Part shown: in pieces, positions 9,762 through 21,700 of the stretch
Numbering within the stretch: position 1 is the first letter of the stretch
How the letters are laid out: each line of letters opens with the position of its first letter
Assembly: GCA_027596035.1 (NCBI GenBank)
Contig: JADGJA010000132.1
Coordinates: 1 to 36,696 of the forward strand
DNA length: 36,696 nucleotides
DNA from: Thoreauomyces humboldtii
Lineage: Eukaryota > Chytridiomycota > Chytridiomycetes > Spizellomycetales > Powellomycetaceae
Direction of reading: 5' to 3'
Translations under genes and position numbers: made by a program
The notes under the pieces: model-generated
The model's database searches: none
Seen by the model: the letters and a program-made list of their open reading frames with translations, nothing else
What the model was told of the DNA's origin: nothing

Positions 9762-12581
9762 ATGTCCAAGAAGCGCAACAGAGGAAGCCTCCCCGCATCC
9801 ACCAGCAGCATTACCGTTCCCCCAACTGTTCGAACCTCTAGCCCCTCCAGTCCAGCCCTCCACTTGAACGCAGCTTCTGCCGCAAAGTCTCTAGATTTTG
9901 AATCCGATCCCTCACCTCTTCCCAGAGCAAAGTTCCTGCCACACTTCTCTGCCGTCGAGTCACAGACTCAGGACTCAACGAGTCCCTCCGCCCTCCTTTC
10001 TACTTCCAGTCCGGGCAAAGGGAAACGAGCACTAATCGAAACCAACGGCGGAGATGTTGATGATGCTGATGATGCAGAGTCCCGGAATCAACTAGCCAGG
10101 CGAAGGAAGAGGGAGAGAAAGAAGGAGCGCAAGGAGGAACTACGGAGCTCGGAAGGCCACGCGGCCCATGGCAGGGATGAGGGGCCCGATCCAACATACG
10201 AGGGCCACGTTGCATCGCCAGCCATAGGAGCGCTGAAAATGCTCCCTGTCCCTGCAACGTCGATCGCGGAATCCTTGCTGACGACGAAGGCCCTTGACGC
10301 AGAATCCTTGCCATCGGACCTTTACGTGCACGTCAAGACACCCAAACCGAATGCTGCTGCCAGCGCTCCACAATCTGTCTCAAACAGCAAGGCAAGCCTT
10401 CTCCGAAGGAAAGCTGACCTACAGCCGGCGCGCGAAGCGCTGCCCATCTTCAAAGCGCGGAGGACCCTCACTGCAGAGATCATGAACAACGCTTCCGTCG
10501 TCATTGTTGGGGAGACGGGCTCCGGAAAGACCACGCAGATTCCACAATTTCTCAACGATGCCGGGTTGACCGGAAAAGGCATGATAGCAATCACCCAACC
10601 TCGTCGAGTCGCCGCCATCTCCATCGCAAAACGTGTCGCAGAGGAAGTCGGAACGCGGTTGGGCGACAAGGTCGGTTACTCGATCCGATTCGACGACACA
10701 ACGTCGGCCGCCACGAGGATCAAATACATGACGGATGGAATGCTGTTGCGGGAGCTGCTCAGCGACAACAAGCTGAAAAAGTACTCTGCCATCATTCTCG
10801 ACGAGGCGCACGAGCGGACCTTGCGCACAGACATCCTGTTCGGCATGGTAAAGGCGATTCAGAAGGAACGCAAGGATTTGAAGATCATTATCATGTCCGC
10901 CACATTGAACGCGGAAAAGTTCTCAGAATACTTTGATGAGTAAGTTCTGTCCTCGCAGTAGGCAACACAGGAGAAGCTTCTCTGACAGGGCTTGCCTTCA
11001 GTGCCAAGGTGCTCTATGTTGCGGGTCGGCAGTTCCCTGTCAAAACGTTCGCTGCTGAAGCTCAGCAAGAAGATTACGTCGATGCAGCGCTAGTTGCTAC
11101 ATTTCAACTGCACATGGAACAGCCGAAAGGCGACATTCTGGTCTTCCTGACTGGTGAGTTTGTAGCAAACAAATCTGGCAAGGAACTTTGACAAATTTTC
11201 CGCGTAACGCTCAGGACAAGAGGAAATCGACAATTTGCAAAAGCTCATAGAAGAAACCGCTCGGAGTCTACCGCCGACTTGCATGAAAGTAAGCGCATGC
11301 ACCGGCTCTAAACTCTAGTCAAAGACTAATGTTTATTCCTTGTGCAGCTGTTAGTCTGTCCAATCTACGCAAAGCTGCCAACCGATCAGCAAACCCGAGT
11401 ATTTGACCCTGCCCCACCTGGCGTCCGCAAAGTCATTCTTTCCACCAACGTAGCCGAAACATCCATTACTATTAGCGGGATCCGATACGTCATCGATACA
11501 GGGATGGCCAAGGTCCGGTCTTTCAACGCCAAAACCGGGATGGAGACACTGGCTGTTCAACCTATCTCCAAGGCCTCGGCCCGTCAGAGATCGGGACGAG
11601 CTGGTCGCGAGGCGCCCGGGTTCTGTTACAGGCTCTATACGAATAGCGCTTACGCCGCTCTCATTGAGGAAACGGAACCTGAGATTATGCGTTGTAACCT
11701 CGCCAGCGTAGTGTTGATGCTCAAGGCAGCCGGTGTAGAGGATGTGATCGGGTTCGACTACATGGACAAACCATCTCGGACGTCCATCATCCGTGCGCTG
11801 GAGCAGCTTTACGCTCTAGGAGCGTTAGCGGATGACGGCACCATCTCGGACCTTGGAAGAAGGATGGCCGAGCTCCCTCTGGACCCCATTTACGCAAAAG
11901 TTCTCCTCCAATCTGTTTCCTACAAGTGCACAACGGAGATCCTATCCATACTTTCCATGCTCTCGGTTGACGTCATCTTCTTCTCCCCCAACGACAAGCG
12001 AGAGCAGGCCGGACTGGCAAAGAAACGATTTCTCAACCACGACGGCGATCATCTGACACTCCTGAACGTCTTCACTTCCTACCGATCTGTGAACGGTGAT
12101 CCGGCCTGGTGCGCCGAGAACTTCATTTCGCCACGGTCGCTGAGACAAGTTACAGACATCCGGAAGCAGCTCGCAGGGTTCGCGACGAGGATGGGCATCG
12201 ATCCTACCGTCACTTGCGGGACGGACGATCTGGATCAAGCCATCAAGTGCGTGTTGAGCGGATGTTTTCAGAACGTGGCCATGAGGGAGCCCGATGGGAG
12301 CTACAAGACGGTGGTGGGCCATCAGGCCGTGTTCGTCCATCCTAGCTCAGTGCTGTTCCAGAAGAAGCCCGATGCTGTCGTCTACAACGAGCTTGTAAGT
12401 TTTTTGTCGTTCGTCTTTCTGCTTCCTGTGTTTGCCTTTCACTCACTACCGTTGACTTTACGAATAGATGCGAACGACGAAACAGTATATGCGAAATATA
12501 TCGATCATCCAGCCAGCTTGGTTGGTCGACGTTGCACCGCAGTATTACGGCAGGGCTTCAGCCAACACGAAGCGTGCGTAG
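9762..12581 (+). CDS. DEAH-box ATP-dependent RNA helicase, DHX33/Dhr2-like
   Basis: Five exons: 9762-10939, 11002-11153, 11215-11288, 11348-12394 and 12468-12581. They join in phase to give 854 aa. Motifs appear in order: GETGSGKT (I), TQPRRVAA (Ia), LDEAHERT (II, DEAH), MSATL (III), [10 protein letters not shown] (V) and QRSGRAGR (VI). These are followed by the winged-helix/ratchet HA2 region and an OB-fold ending with [19 protein letters not shown]. The spacing DHLTLLNVF..., the HPSSVLF segment and the short C-terminus resemble DHX33, and by family grouping yeast Dhr2, more than the spliceosomal Prp2/16/22/43 helicases. The first ~220 residues are a low-complexity Ser/Lys/Arg-rich extension with a [13 protein letters not shown] basic run, plausibly nucleolar targeting. 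The family acts in ribosomal RNA maturation. The subfamily call is probable, the DEAH helicase call certain. Confidence 0.93.
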
Positions 12582-12787
12582 TGCGCCGGATGTGGACCAA
12601 ACCTTACACATAAAGACTCCAGTGAACGTGATCGTGCCCAACTCTGGTTGGCCCTATGCTGCCAGGAATTTTGAAAATATGATTTTGGTCGATGCCCTGT
12701 CTCCTCCTGAGCCAGCTTTCGCGGTTTCGGAAGGTAACGGATATTATATTAGAGATTTGACACCAAAAGGTTAAGTTTTACGAGGTT

Positions 12788-13835
12788 CTATGCAGCACCC
12801 GCCAATGTGATTAGTGCGTCTCTGATAGGGGGAATGGTCGTCCAGATCACGGAGGCCGTCGCAAAGAGGAGGAAGCAAAGCGACGACACTGCCCCGGCTG
12901 CAGGGTTTTAGAAAGGAGACCAGCTAAAAGTTCTGATCAGATTGTGACGATATGACGCGATTTCAGCAAAGGAGTTTACCAGTGCCCACCGCGTGCGAGG
13001 TCATTCCGATGGACATGCCGAGCGTTAGTGGTTCGACTGGTAACAAAAAAAGGTTTCAGCAGCAGATCAAGGCGGAGGCACCGTTTCCCGCGAACACACG
13101 TTTTCCGCCAAGCCCAACCACTCTAGCGAGGGTGGGACCGACAAGATCCCCAAAAATCCCTGAGACCAGGACCATCACAGGATCGTCAGTTTGACCTGAT
13201 CAAAGCTGCTATCTTTGCTCAGTAGCGGCTCGACACGTACATGCTCCCTCAGGACTCCCCTTTCCCTGTGCATCCGAATCGCCAAAGCAGCAACTGCGGC
13301 GTCCAAGAGACTATAAAGAATGTCACCAGCTCCAGGCGTAGGAACTGACACATGAGTTGCGATACCGGCCCCCAAGGATCTTTTGAGCAGGGATGATACT
13401 GAGCGCTGGGGCAAACAGCAAAGTCATCCATTTCAAAAACTAATCGATTCCAGGAGAGATGACAGCCAACACCCAGTCCACACTCTCCGCACCAAGTCTC
13501 CAGGCTGACATTGCCAATAGGAAGAAGAACAATATGAGCATCCCGAGCACCTTTTCATCAACGGAGAAAACGGATAACCGAATGAGCGGTACAACTTCGC
13601 GCATGGAGAATCCTGATACACATACGCTTGCAGGGACTTTGGACCGCACCAAACGATCGATGCCCCATACGTAAACCAGCATCCCGACACATACGAGTGG
13701 CACGCCGATCCAATCGGTTACAAAATCCTTCCAAGTGATGCGGAAAAGGGTTATAGGCCGGTCACCCGTGTGAGACGACGCTCGGTGAGTCGATATGCTT
13801 CCGTCGTTGCTGTAACATTGTTTGCGCAAGGGCAT
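12788..13835 (-). pseudogene. Degraded LrgA/LrgB-type (CidAB, PLGG1-like) membrane-protein gene
   Basis: Read 3'-ward from 13835. An LrgA-like part contains VPAS (end of exon at 13626), a 75-nt intron (13551-13625) and VLGMLILFFFLLAMS, restoring the family motif PASVLGMLILF. It continues VDWVLAVISPGID, then an in-frame TAG at 13440-13442, then FLKWMTLLFAPALSIIP in the same frame, where LrgA proteins continue without a break. LrgB pieces follow in other frames: LLDAAVAALAIRMHRERGVLREH (about 13255-13325), PVMVLVSGIFGDLVGPTLARVVG (about 13105-13180), LTLGMSIGMTSHAVGT (exon 12980-13036) and AVSSLCFLLFATASVIWTTI to the stop at 12788. The LrgA-LrgB linker and about 60 residues of LrgB, including the conserved Pro/Lys-Ser-Val-Thr core, are missing. 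Intact relatives are membrane proteins related to murein-hydrolase regulators and the plastid glycolate/glycerate exporter. I judge it a relic; sequencing error cannot explain the missing core. Confidence 0.7.
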
Positions 13836-14015
13836 CGTGTGCCTACGCCTTGAAGCAATTGAAGGTATAGAAAGCCTTGCTGAATAATGTTGTTACCACA
13901 CATGTGGTCATTGCGAAGGTGGGGGAATGCCCAAAAATGACACAGAGAAGGCAGAGAAGATGCGTCTTTGTACCTCTCTCAATGTGCCTACTGTGTAGTC
14001 GCTGCCGAACATCTT

Positions 14016-17000
14016 TTACAGCTTCGGCACGCAGACCACCTTTTGCTTGTCTACCAACACATCAGCGATCAAATCGTCGTGTCCCAATGTTTCGAGCTCC
14101 CGCGTATCCGGGTCCGTCGTGACCAACTTGAGGATGGGTGGGCGAACGCTATACAGTTCCTTGTACCTTCTCTGCGCTTCCCTGAGAAGCCATCCGATGG
14201 TTTTGGGAGTACCTCTTGGGCCATCGGGAACGGGGATCGCGAAGGTTTCGTTTCGGGTTGCCTTCGGGGTGCCGATCACAACGCGAATTTTCAAGGGACG
14301 GCCCGAGGTCTGCAAGAATTTTGGAACGGGAGATGTTAGTTTCTGACCTCTCGCTTCCGCTCTTTTCCAGTGATCTTACCAACGACACGCGGGTGGGGGT
14401 CGTATAGCACGAAGATGCTCTGCCACCGCTGGAAGGTGTGGGAGGTCCCCCATGCCGACTGAATAGCGGCGTAGCACGAGGACCCCGAGAGCTGCTGTTT
14501 GAGATGACTGGCAGTGAATGTGGCTCGACGGCCACAGGAACAGGTTGAACGGAAGTGGGGACTGGATGTATGCTTTGTGAGTGTTGTGTATGACTGATAT
14601 CGGAAGTCGAAGGATCCTTCGCGGGTTCTTCTGCCGCCGGTGGAATTGTAACATTGATACTGTTACGCAAAGAGAATCAGTCAATAAAACCGCCAAACAA
14701 TAGCCTTGGCATTAGCCCTTCATACAGACAAGTGATCTACTTGCGAATACATACATAGGAAAAGGCGGGGCTGGCGCTGCAGGTAGACAGTGGTTCGATC
14801 GAGTCAAAGGGATATCGGGAGACGATTCTATTCGCAATCTGAGTGCAGAGATCAGCTTCAAGTTCTATGCAAGGGTCATAGATTCCCAGCATCTGTCTAT
14901 ACCGTTTGCGAACAACTTGTGATCGTTGCTTCGCCGGTGGCAGCGCTTGAGGGGAGCTTGATAAGATTACGGGGCGGGCTCGTTGTTTTCGTACGAGTGG
15001 CGGTGGTGGTGATGGCGGATGTGACTCTGGAGGTAATGGGGACAATGGACGTGACGCCCGACTGGGCAGTTGCATTTCTTGTGGAATATCGAGATCCATC
15101 TATAATGAGGCTTCAGTTTCAATCGTCCTCCGGGGGCCCCAAGCGGAAATACTAGGTTTCGCTTACAATGGTATGAATTTGGTATTTGCTACTTTTGTCG
15201 GTGGCAGATCGTGACGAACATCTGTTTTGTATCTGAAAAACAGTAGCGAGAAACGGTTGGTATCAAAGCACTTCATGGACAGCATGGACCAGAGGAACTC
15301 ACAGGGGACTCGAGAAGGTTTTCCGAAATTCGAGGTGCAGAGCGAGCGCGCTCTTTCCGACCCGGATCTGTTACTCCTGGAAGCTTCCGGGTTGGCCGTT
15401 CCTGCGGGGAGCTTTCTATATACCCTGTCGCCCCTGACTCATCGTCCGCAGTTAAAAAGTCCTGCTGAACGTGGGAATAACATCAAAAATTGAGCATTTC
15501 ACATTACAAGGTATGCCTTCGTTACCTCTAAAGAAGACGTGCCTTGGGAACCCGCTCCCGAAGCTTCAATAAGGGCCTCGACTTCTGTAAGCTGATTCTG
15601 ATAGGATCGAGCTTTGCCCGGATGATGATGAGTCATCGCGGCCCATTCCAGCTGCAAAAGTGCCATTCGCTGAGATTCAAGATCGGAAATTCGTTGACCC
15701 AAGGAGAGTGCTTCTTCAAAAATCCTGGCAATGGGATCATATGACTGAACGATAATCCCTGTGCTGATAAGTAGGGATGCTCTTAGAAGAAGCGGACAAC
15801 CGTGCTCCAGCGTACCTCTCCATGAGCGATAAGCACTTTGCCAAGTCGAAGGAGTACTTGAAGACGCTCCTCCTGAGTACCTTCAAATCTTTCTAGACCT
15901 TCTCGATAGCATCGTATGGCGTCAGGGTAACGCTTTTCTTCGGTTAAGCAGTCACCTGAAAAGATAAAGCTTCAGACATCTTAGGCGCCATAAGCCACAG
16001 CTTGATGACCTCCCAGCGTGGCGCTTACCGAGGTTGACCAGTATTTCTTCCACTTTGCGTTTCGGCACCTTCAACGTGTAGCCAATCCGCTTTTGCTCGT
16101 AAAAGTCCTTAAGAGCATCGCCCCATTGCCGAAGTTCACTGTCGTGAAAGGGAAGTTTTAGAAATGGAAAGAGATTCAATGTCGATCGAAGTCCCCAGGG
16201 CGTACAGAAGGAGATTTCCTCTCTCCCCGCAAATGTCAAAGAGTCTTCGATTGCTGGAAGCATCTGACATTTTTCGCAACTGCGCGCACGTATCCGTCAA
16301 AGCTTCTACTTGAGCTTGCTTTCCAATGCACTCTTGTGCTTTTCGCACAGCAAGCTGTCAACGTCAGGATTGAGACAGAGTCGGACCACGGCCCAAACAA
16401 AACGTTGCCTCATACCTGCGCTTTACATCGGGCATCTTTGTCGTCGATTTTCTCGCTTAGCCCTTCAAAGATGCGTTAGCCGCGCAAAAAGCAGCTGCAA
16501 CGCTGCAACCCAACATCCCACCTATGCACTGCTTTGACGCCGCAATCGCCTCATCGTAACGACAAAACCTTTGGCAGCGGGCAGCTTCAAGACTAATATA
16601 AGCCATGCGTATCCTAGCGTGACCATCATGGTCCAAACCTTACCTATTTCCATATAAGTTCGAGCCTGCTCGTTCAAATCACCCAGCTCTTGCCATATTT
16701 TAAGCTCGTTATTAAGATTCTGAGACAGCTTGTCAGGCAATGTCGGCATACGAGTTTTCCCACAGACAATATTCAACATACCTTCAATGTTAACTCAGCA
16801 TTATCCATGTCCTGAAAGCACATCGCAAGGTTGAAATATGCTCTGGCCTCAAAAGGTCGATTCTCTAAGTTTGATCGTTGAATAAAGATAAGACTAGTAA
16901 ACCCCATTCGCCTGCCTTCTCACTTTGCGTTTTATATGCTTCAAGGGCCTTTGTAAAATGCTTCACGGCTTTGGTCATGTCATTTGCATGACGAAACGTG

Positions 17001-17928
17001 ATTCCGATATTGAGGTTCAGATCAGCCCGCACGCTGTCCCGTCGTTCTTTGGAAACATCTAAACATCATCATGCACCGTAAGAGACATGGAAGGCCGCTC
17101 GTCAATCCTTTAGATCAACGCTCACATGAAATCAGGGTGCTCCCTTTCTTCAGAGCCTCCATAGCATCGCGGATGTCCTGATCATCCGTCTGCTGTCTGT
17201 CCTGATCATCCTCCCTGTATTAAGGACATCAGGCATGTTCATACAAGCCTGTCGCGTTATTGGCGAACCGTACCACTTTGCAATGTGGGTCAAAGCTAGC
17301 TCGATCAAGCCTTCCAATTGTTCCGCCTGTGGACGATAAATACGGAATCATGAAGCGATCGGAAGCTGACATGACATCCAAAGACATCGCTCCATACACC
17401 ATCTTCAAGTCTCTCCGCATTGACGATGTATCGTTTCGTATAATTGATGGCAGTGTCGAACTGCTCCAATCTGCGGAGTTTTTGCGTTAGCTGCAGGTCC
17501 GGCAGGCGGTCAGGTGTGATTTTTTCTCTACCTCCGATAGCATCGACCCAGTCGATAGAGAGCTCTAGATAGGGAAAGCGATTCCCACTTTCAGTTAAAT
17601 ATGGCTTGTGGTTCCCGTCGTTCAAAAGTTTGCACCTGGTCTGAGTTTTGAGCGCTTCGCTAGTGTCTTCCAGCACATCGGCTAGGTTCAATTCTTTCTT
17701 TGCAATCTCGAGCGTCTTTGATATGTCATCCGTGTCCTGATAGAGGTCGCCCAGTGTTTCGAGCAGCGTGTTGACGTAAGGCAGGTCCCTCTCCGACTCT
17801 GCCACTTGAAGCTGGAGGAGGAGCCTGCGTGTTTGTTTCGGGAGATTGTCCTTGTGATCTGATTGAGCGTCGTCTCCGCCGACGTCTTTGGTGCCCATGT
17901 ACAGGCCGTATGTTATCTTTTTCCCCAT
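14016..17928 (-). CDS. Tonsoku/TONSL-like protein: TPR array, disordered linker, ubiquitin-like C-terminus
   Basis: A minus-strand gene of many short exons, start about 17928 (alternative ATG 17898). The N-terminal half is a TPR superhelix in TONSL order: LETLGDLYQDTDDISKTLEI; KLRRLEQFDTAINYTKRYI; AEQLEGLIELALTHIAKWY; VRADLNLNIGITFRHANDM; NRPFEARAYFNLAMCFQDM; ELKIWQELGDLNEQARTYM; YPDAIRCYREGLERFEG; then DPIARIFEEALSLGQRIS, matching the end of the TONSL TPR region. Exons between about 15500 and 14310 encode a Ser/Pro-rich linker. The last exon (14309-14016) matches the TONSL ubiquitin-like domain (FAIPVP, IGWLLREAQRRYKEL, DDLIADVLVDKQKVV) and then stops. No ankyrin repeats and no LRR domain are seen. 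Near 16635 one base is missing: MEIGKV and DHDGHARIRMAYISLEAARC are in different frames with no usable intron between. TONSL acts in replication-coupled repair with MMS22L. Several linker exon borders are uncertain. Confidence 0.75.
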
Positions 17929-18723
17929 GCTGAGGTTCAACACTTGACCAGCCCTTCCAGCATGCCCACCTGCACCAATGCAGACCACGATCGCAGCGAA
18001 GGGGGAAAGTAAGGGATACAGGTCCGATATCATCGGACGTCCATGAGTCACACGCAATCCTGTGCGCAGCCCACACGGGAGCAGTCCCCCAAAAATACTG
18101 TACATGTACAAAAGGCAGCCTCAGACCCATTTATGGAGTAAGAACCCATTAAGTGCTCGCTCGCTTGCGTTTGAGCGACCGAAATACTTCTCTTTTGTTC
18201 CTAATCAATCGGGCTAACCTTTGGGCATGCCGTTGCTTTTCGCTCGTTTTCTCCTGCTTGGTGAATGAGGCTTCAACCGAAAAGTTGACTCCTAGCCCGC
18301 CAGATAGTCTAAGACAGAAAACGTACCCCATTCAAGCACTCTATCTATTGATTGCAGCCTTAATGTGTCGATTCGATCTCCTGCCTTAGGGCTGCTCGCT
18401 CCCCTCGGTCCCCCTCGGGCCTCGGCCTCCAAGTCTCTGTCGAACATGCGGCGGTTTCTCGTATATGACCTTGCACAGCCACGACGGATGTCTCACGCTC
18501 CTGTCCACCGCCGCACCCTTGACGTTCTGACCGTTCGATTGGCAGCTGAACCCAATCTCGCTGACGGGAGACATCTCAGAGCCGTTGCGTGGAGTTTTGA
18601 AAGAACGGCGGACTTTGGTAAACTACTGCAGGCTGTATCGCGGCGCTCTGGGAGCTGGCTCCTTGGTAAACAGCGGTCTTTTCTTGCCACCCCACGCTTT
18701 GCGAGCCTCAGAGCGAGTCCTAC
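17929..18723. promoter_or_regulatory. Divergent region between the TONSL-like gene and the golgin
   Basis: A 795-bp stretch between two start codons facing away from each other. ORFs of 60-142 codons cross it on both strands (for example 18365-18793 plus and 18493-18783 minus), but none shows homology or a domain I recognise. The plus ones run out of frame into golgin exon 1. I read it as promoters plus 5' leaders. Both strands carry many short ORFs, so upstream ORFs in the golgin leader are possible. Confidence 0.4.
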
Positions 18724-21700
18724 ATGTTTTCCAATCTCGGCAAAGCCCTGGCGGCTTCGCGCGAGGCTCTTGGCACGCTTCAAACGTCTTTGAAGGATCA
18801 GGCTGAGCAGCAGCTTGCCTCCGCTTCAGCTCGCGGGAAGTCCGGGCAATCTTCCACAAGCCTGTTTGAGAGGCCGCTCGATGACGACGCGCAACAAACA
18901 CCGGCAAGACCCGAACCCAATCGATCTAATACTGGTGACCTGATGCGCTTCTCTATGGACTCGGCGCAAGGAGATACGCCGCGCTCTTCCCTGGACGGGA
19001 CACCTCGATCCTCTTCGGCCAGCAAAGCAGATAAATCCAGCGCCCCAGCGCAACCCGCTTTATCTTCCATGACCCCAGAGCAAGTCCTTGCCATGGACCC
19101 TCGAGAGATGGGCGAACGCCTACAGCGACTAAAAAAGTTTGAGTCAAAGTTCCAGGAGCTTGCTCGTGTCTACAAACTCCTGCAACGAAAACTGCAACAA
19201 ATCGAAGGCATCATTGGGGCGCATTCGCCAATACCCAAGATCTCTAGTACTGCTGACCTTGAGGCACTTGATGCGTTTTTAACATCACTACGGGAGAAAC
19301 AAGACGTGAGTGGTATCTTTTCGGCTTCGTTGACTTCACACGCTGACTGCTAAACTGCTTCTGGTATAGGTTTCAGTTGCTGAAATCGGTCGACTTACTA
19401 GACAAGTCAGCGAAGGCAAGGAAGTTTCCGAGCTGGAGGCCTCTACGAAAGCAGATATGTTCTCCTCCATGCAAACGAAACTCCTCGAACGCGAAGAGGT
19501 GGGAGACATGCACTTTTCGTAGAGGATATCCAGTGCTTTGTGGTTGAACCATGGTCGCATTTTTCGTGACACCAGGAGATAAATCGACTGAAACGTGCTC
19601 TCGGGTCGAGCGAAACGCCTCCTGGAAGCCCTAGGTTAGGCAGCCGTGGTCTCGCATCACCAGCCACCGTCGAAACTCCCGCCGTTACGCCTTCCGAAAG
19701 CTCGGTTGCATTGAAACTGAAGCTTCGAGAGCTGACGGCAGCTTTGAAACGAACTACAGAGGAGCGCGACAAAGCAATCGACAAATCGAGACTCCTCGAA
19801 TTTCCTGTTGACGTTCAGTTGGTCGCTGCTGCGGGTTCAGAGGTCGCACGTTCACAGGACAAGACGGATGATTTCCAGACTAAGCTGGCCGAACGTCTGC
19901 AGGGCGAAACCGCAGTTGCTCTCGAGGAAGAGCGATCCCGGGTCGTTCAGTTAAAAGCGGAACGAGACTCCTTGGCCGCCAGCTTGGAAGATCTTCGCAT
20001 CGCCCAGCAGGCGCGCCCAGATGATAGCCCTAGCTTGGAGACCCAACAGAACCCGGCGGAGCTTCTTTCAGAACAAGAAAGTTTGCAAGAGGCACTAGGG
20101 CTAGCCGTACAGCGTCGGGAAACGGTTGAGCAAGAGTTAGCTGCGTCTGCAGCGCGGGTAGCGCAACTCGAAGCATCCTTGGAGGACTCGCAAGCTTTGG
20201 GAGCAACACTGGCTTCTGCTCTCGCAACCTTGGAGGATAATCTCACATTGCTCACGGCTGAGAAAGCCAAGCTTGAGGACCGACAACAAATCCTGCAGAC
20301 AGAACCCAATGCCTCCGGAGAGCCTGTGCTTCCAAAAAAGGCTCAAAAGCAGGCCAACAAAGAGAAGAACGCGCTTCTGGCCCGTGTATCGGACCTGGAA
20401 GAACAGCTCAAACAACGTAACGAAGTCGTCGCGCAACTATCCTCCAGTCAGGAACGATTAGAAGCCGCAAGCTCGGATCTTGAGGCCGCTGAAAAGGAGA
20501 AGGCGGTTCTGACAGTTGAAATTTCGAAATTGCGAGACATGCTCTCGACCCAGGAGAAAAGCACCGCAATCCTTGAGGAAGACAAACGAGAGCTTGAAGC
20601 CCGCTCGATGGAAGCAGATACACTCGCAGCGGAGAAGCAGAGCCTTGCTGACCGACTCCGGGAATGCGAACACGAGCTAGCACAGCAGCTCACTTCCATG
20701 GGGAAGATTAAAGTTGAACGGGATACGGCCTTGATCCTTGTCGCAGAGCTGCGCGAGCAAGCGAAAAATGACGCAGGAGCGAATCTTGAACACCGACTTT
20801 TGGCCGTCTCGGCCGAGTTAGAAGCTGCACAAATCACTGTCGCAGAAACCACGGCAAAGCTGTATGCAGCCGTTCAATGCAGGGACGACAGTCTCAAAAG
20901 AGTGCATGAACTTGAAGCGACGGTCACAGAGAACCAGGGGAACGTTGATAGGGTGCAGAACTTGATGAAGGTTATGCGTGAAAAGCTGCAGAGCAAAATC
21001 GTACATTCAGAGGCCGAAATCGAAGAACTCAAGGCCAAAGCGGTTACTGACCCGGATTTGGAATCACAACTCGTTGCTCTTAAGGAGGAGTTGGAAACGA
21101 AAGCTTCGCGAATAGAAGAGCTTGAACACCAGCTCGCCGGCGCCAATGAAGCATCGCCGGCTATGGCCGGACCTCCGGAGAAAAACAAAGGCCGCGCGAA
21201 GCTCGAAAAGCAACTCGCCGCACTCAGGGTGGAGGTGGCCAAGCTCAATGCACAGGTCGAAGCTGGGCAAGCGGAACAAGCCGTCCTCCAACGTCAAGCA
21301 TCATTGGCCGAAGAAGCGGTTGCGGATCGCGATGAAAGTCTGTCAGCTCTTCAACGGGAAACCGTTGCTTTACGGCTATCTCTCAAAACCATCGAGGATG
21401 AGCGATCAGCGGTGGCCATCCCGGGTAACGCCGAAGCGGTCTCTAAGCTCGAGAGCCGAGTCGCTCAGATCAATGAGCAAGCGGTGCAGCTTCAAGCGCA
21501 GCTAGCCGCAGCTGAAGATCAGTTGCGAATTGCACAGGAAGCTTCTAAGCAGGACCACTTTGTTTTCGAAACAAAGGAGCGACAGATGCGCGAAGAGCTC
21601 ACACAAGCTGCTACCGCTATCCAAACCGCGGCAGCCAAGCTGGCAGATCTCGAGAACGGGATGGCTCTGCTAGCTGCGGAGAAAGACGAACTGTTTCTGG

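Noticed and set aside
15700..15840. Second frameshift in the TONSL-like gene near 15760
   Set aside because: Using the acceptor ending gttcag, just before the codons for SYDPIARIF, gives a phase-0 join of normal intron length.
18365..18793. 142-codon plus-strand ORF before the golgin
   Set aside because: Arg/Leu/Ser-rich with no homology, and its end overlaps golgin exon 1 in the wrong frame.
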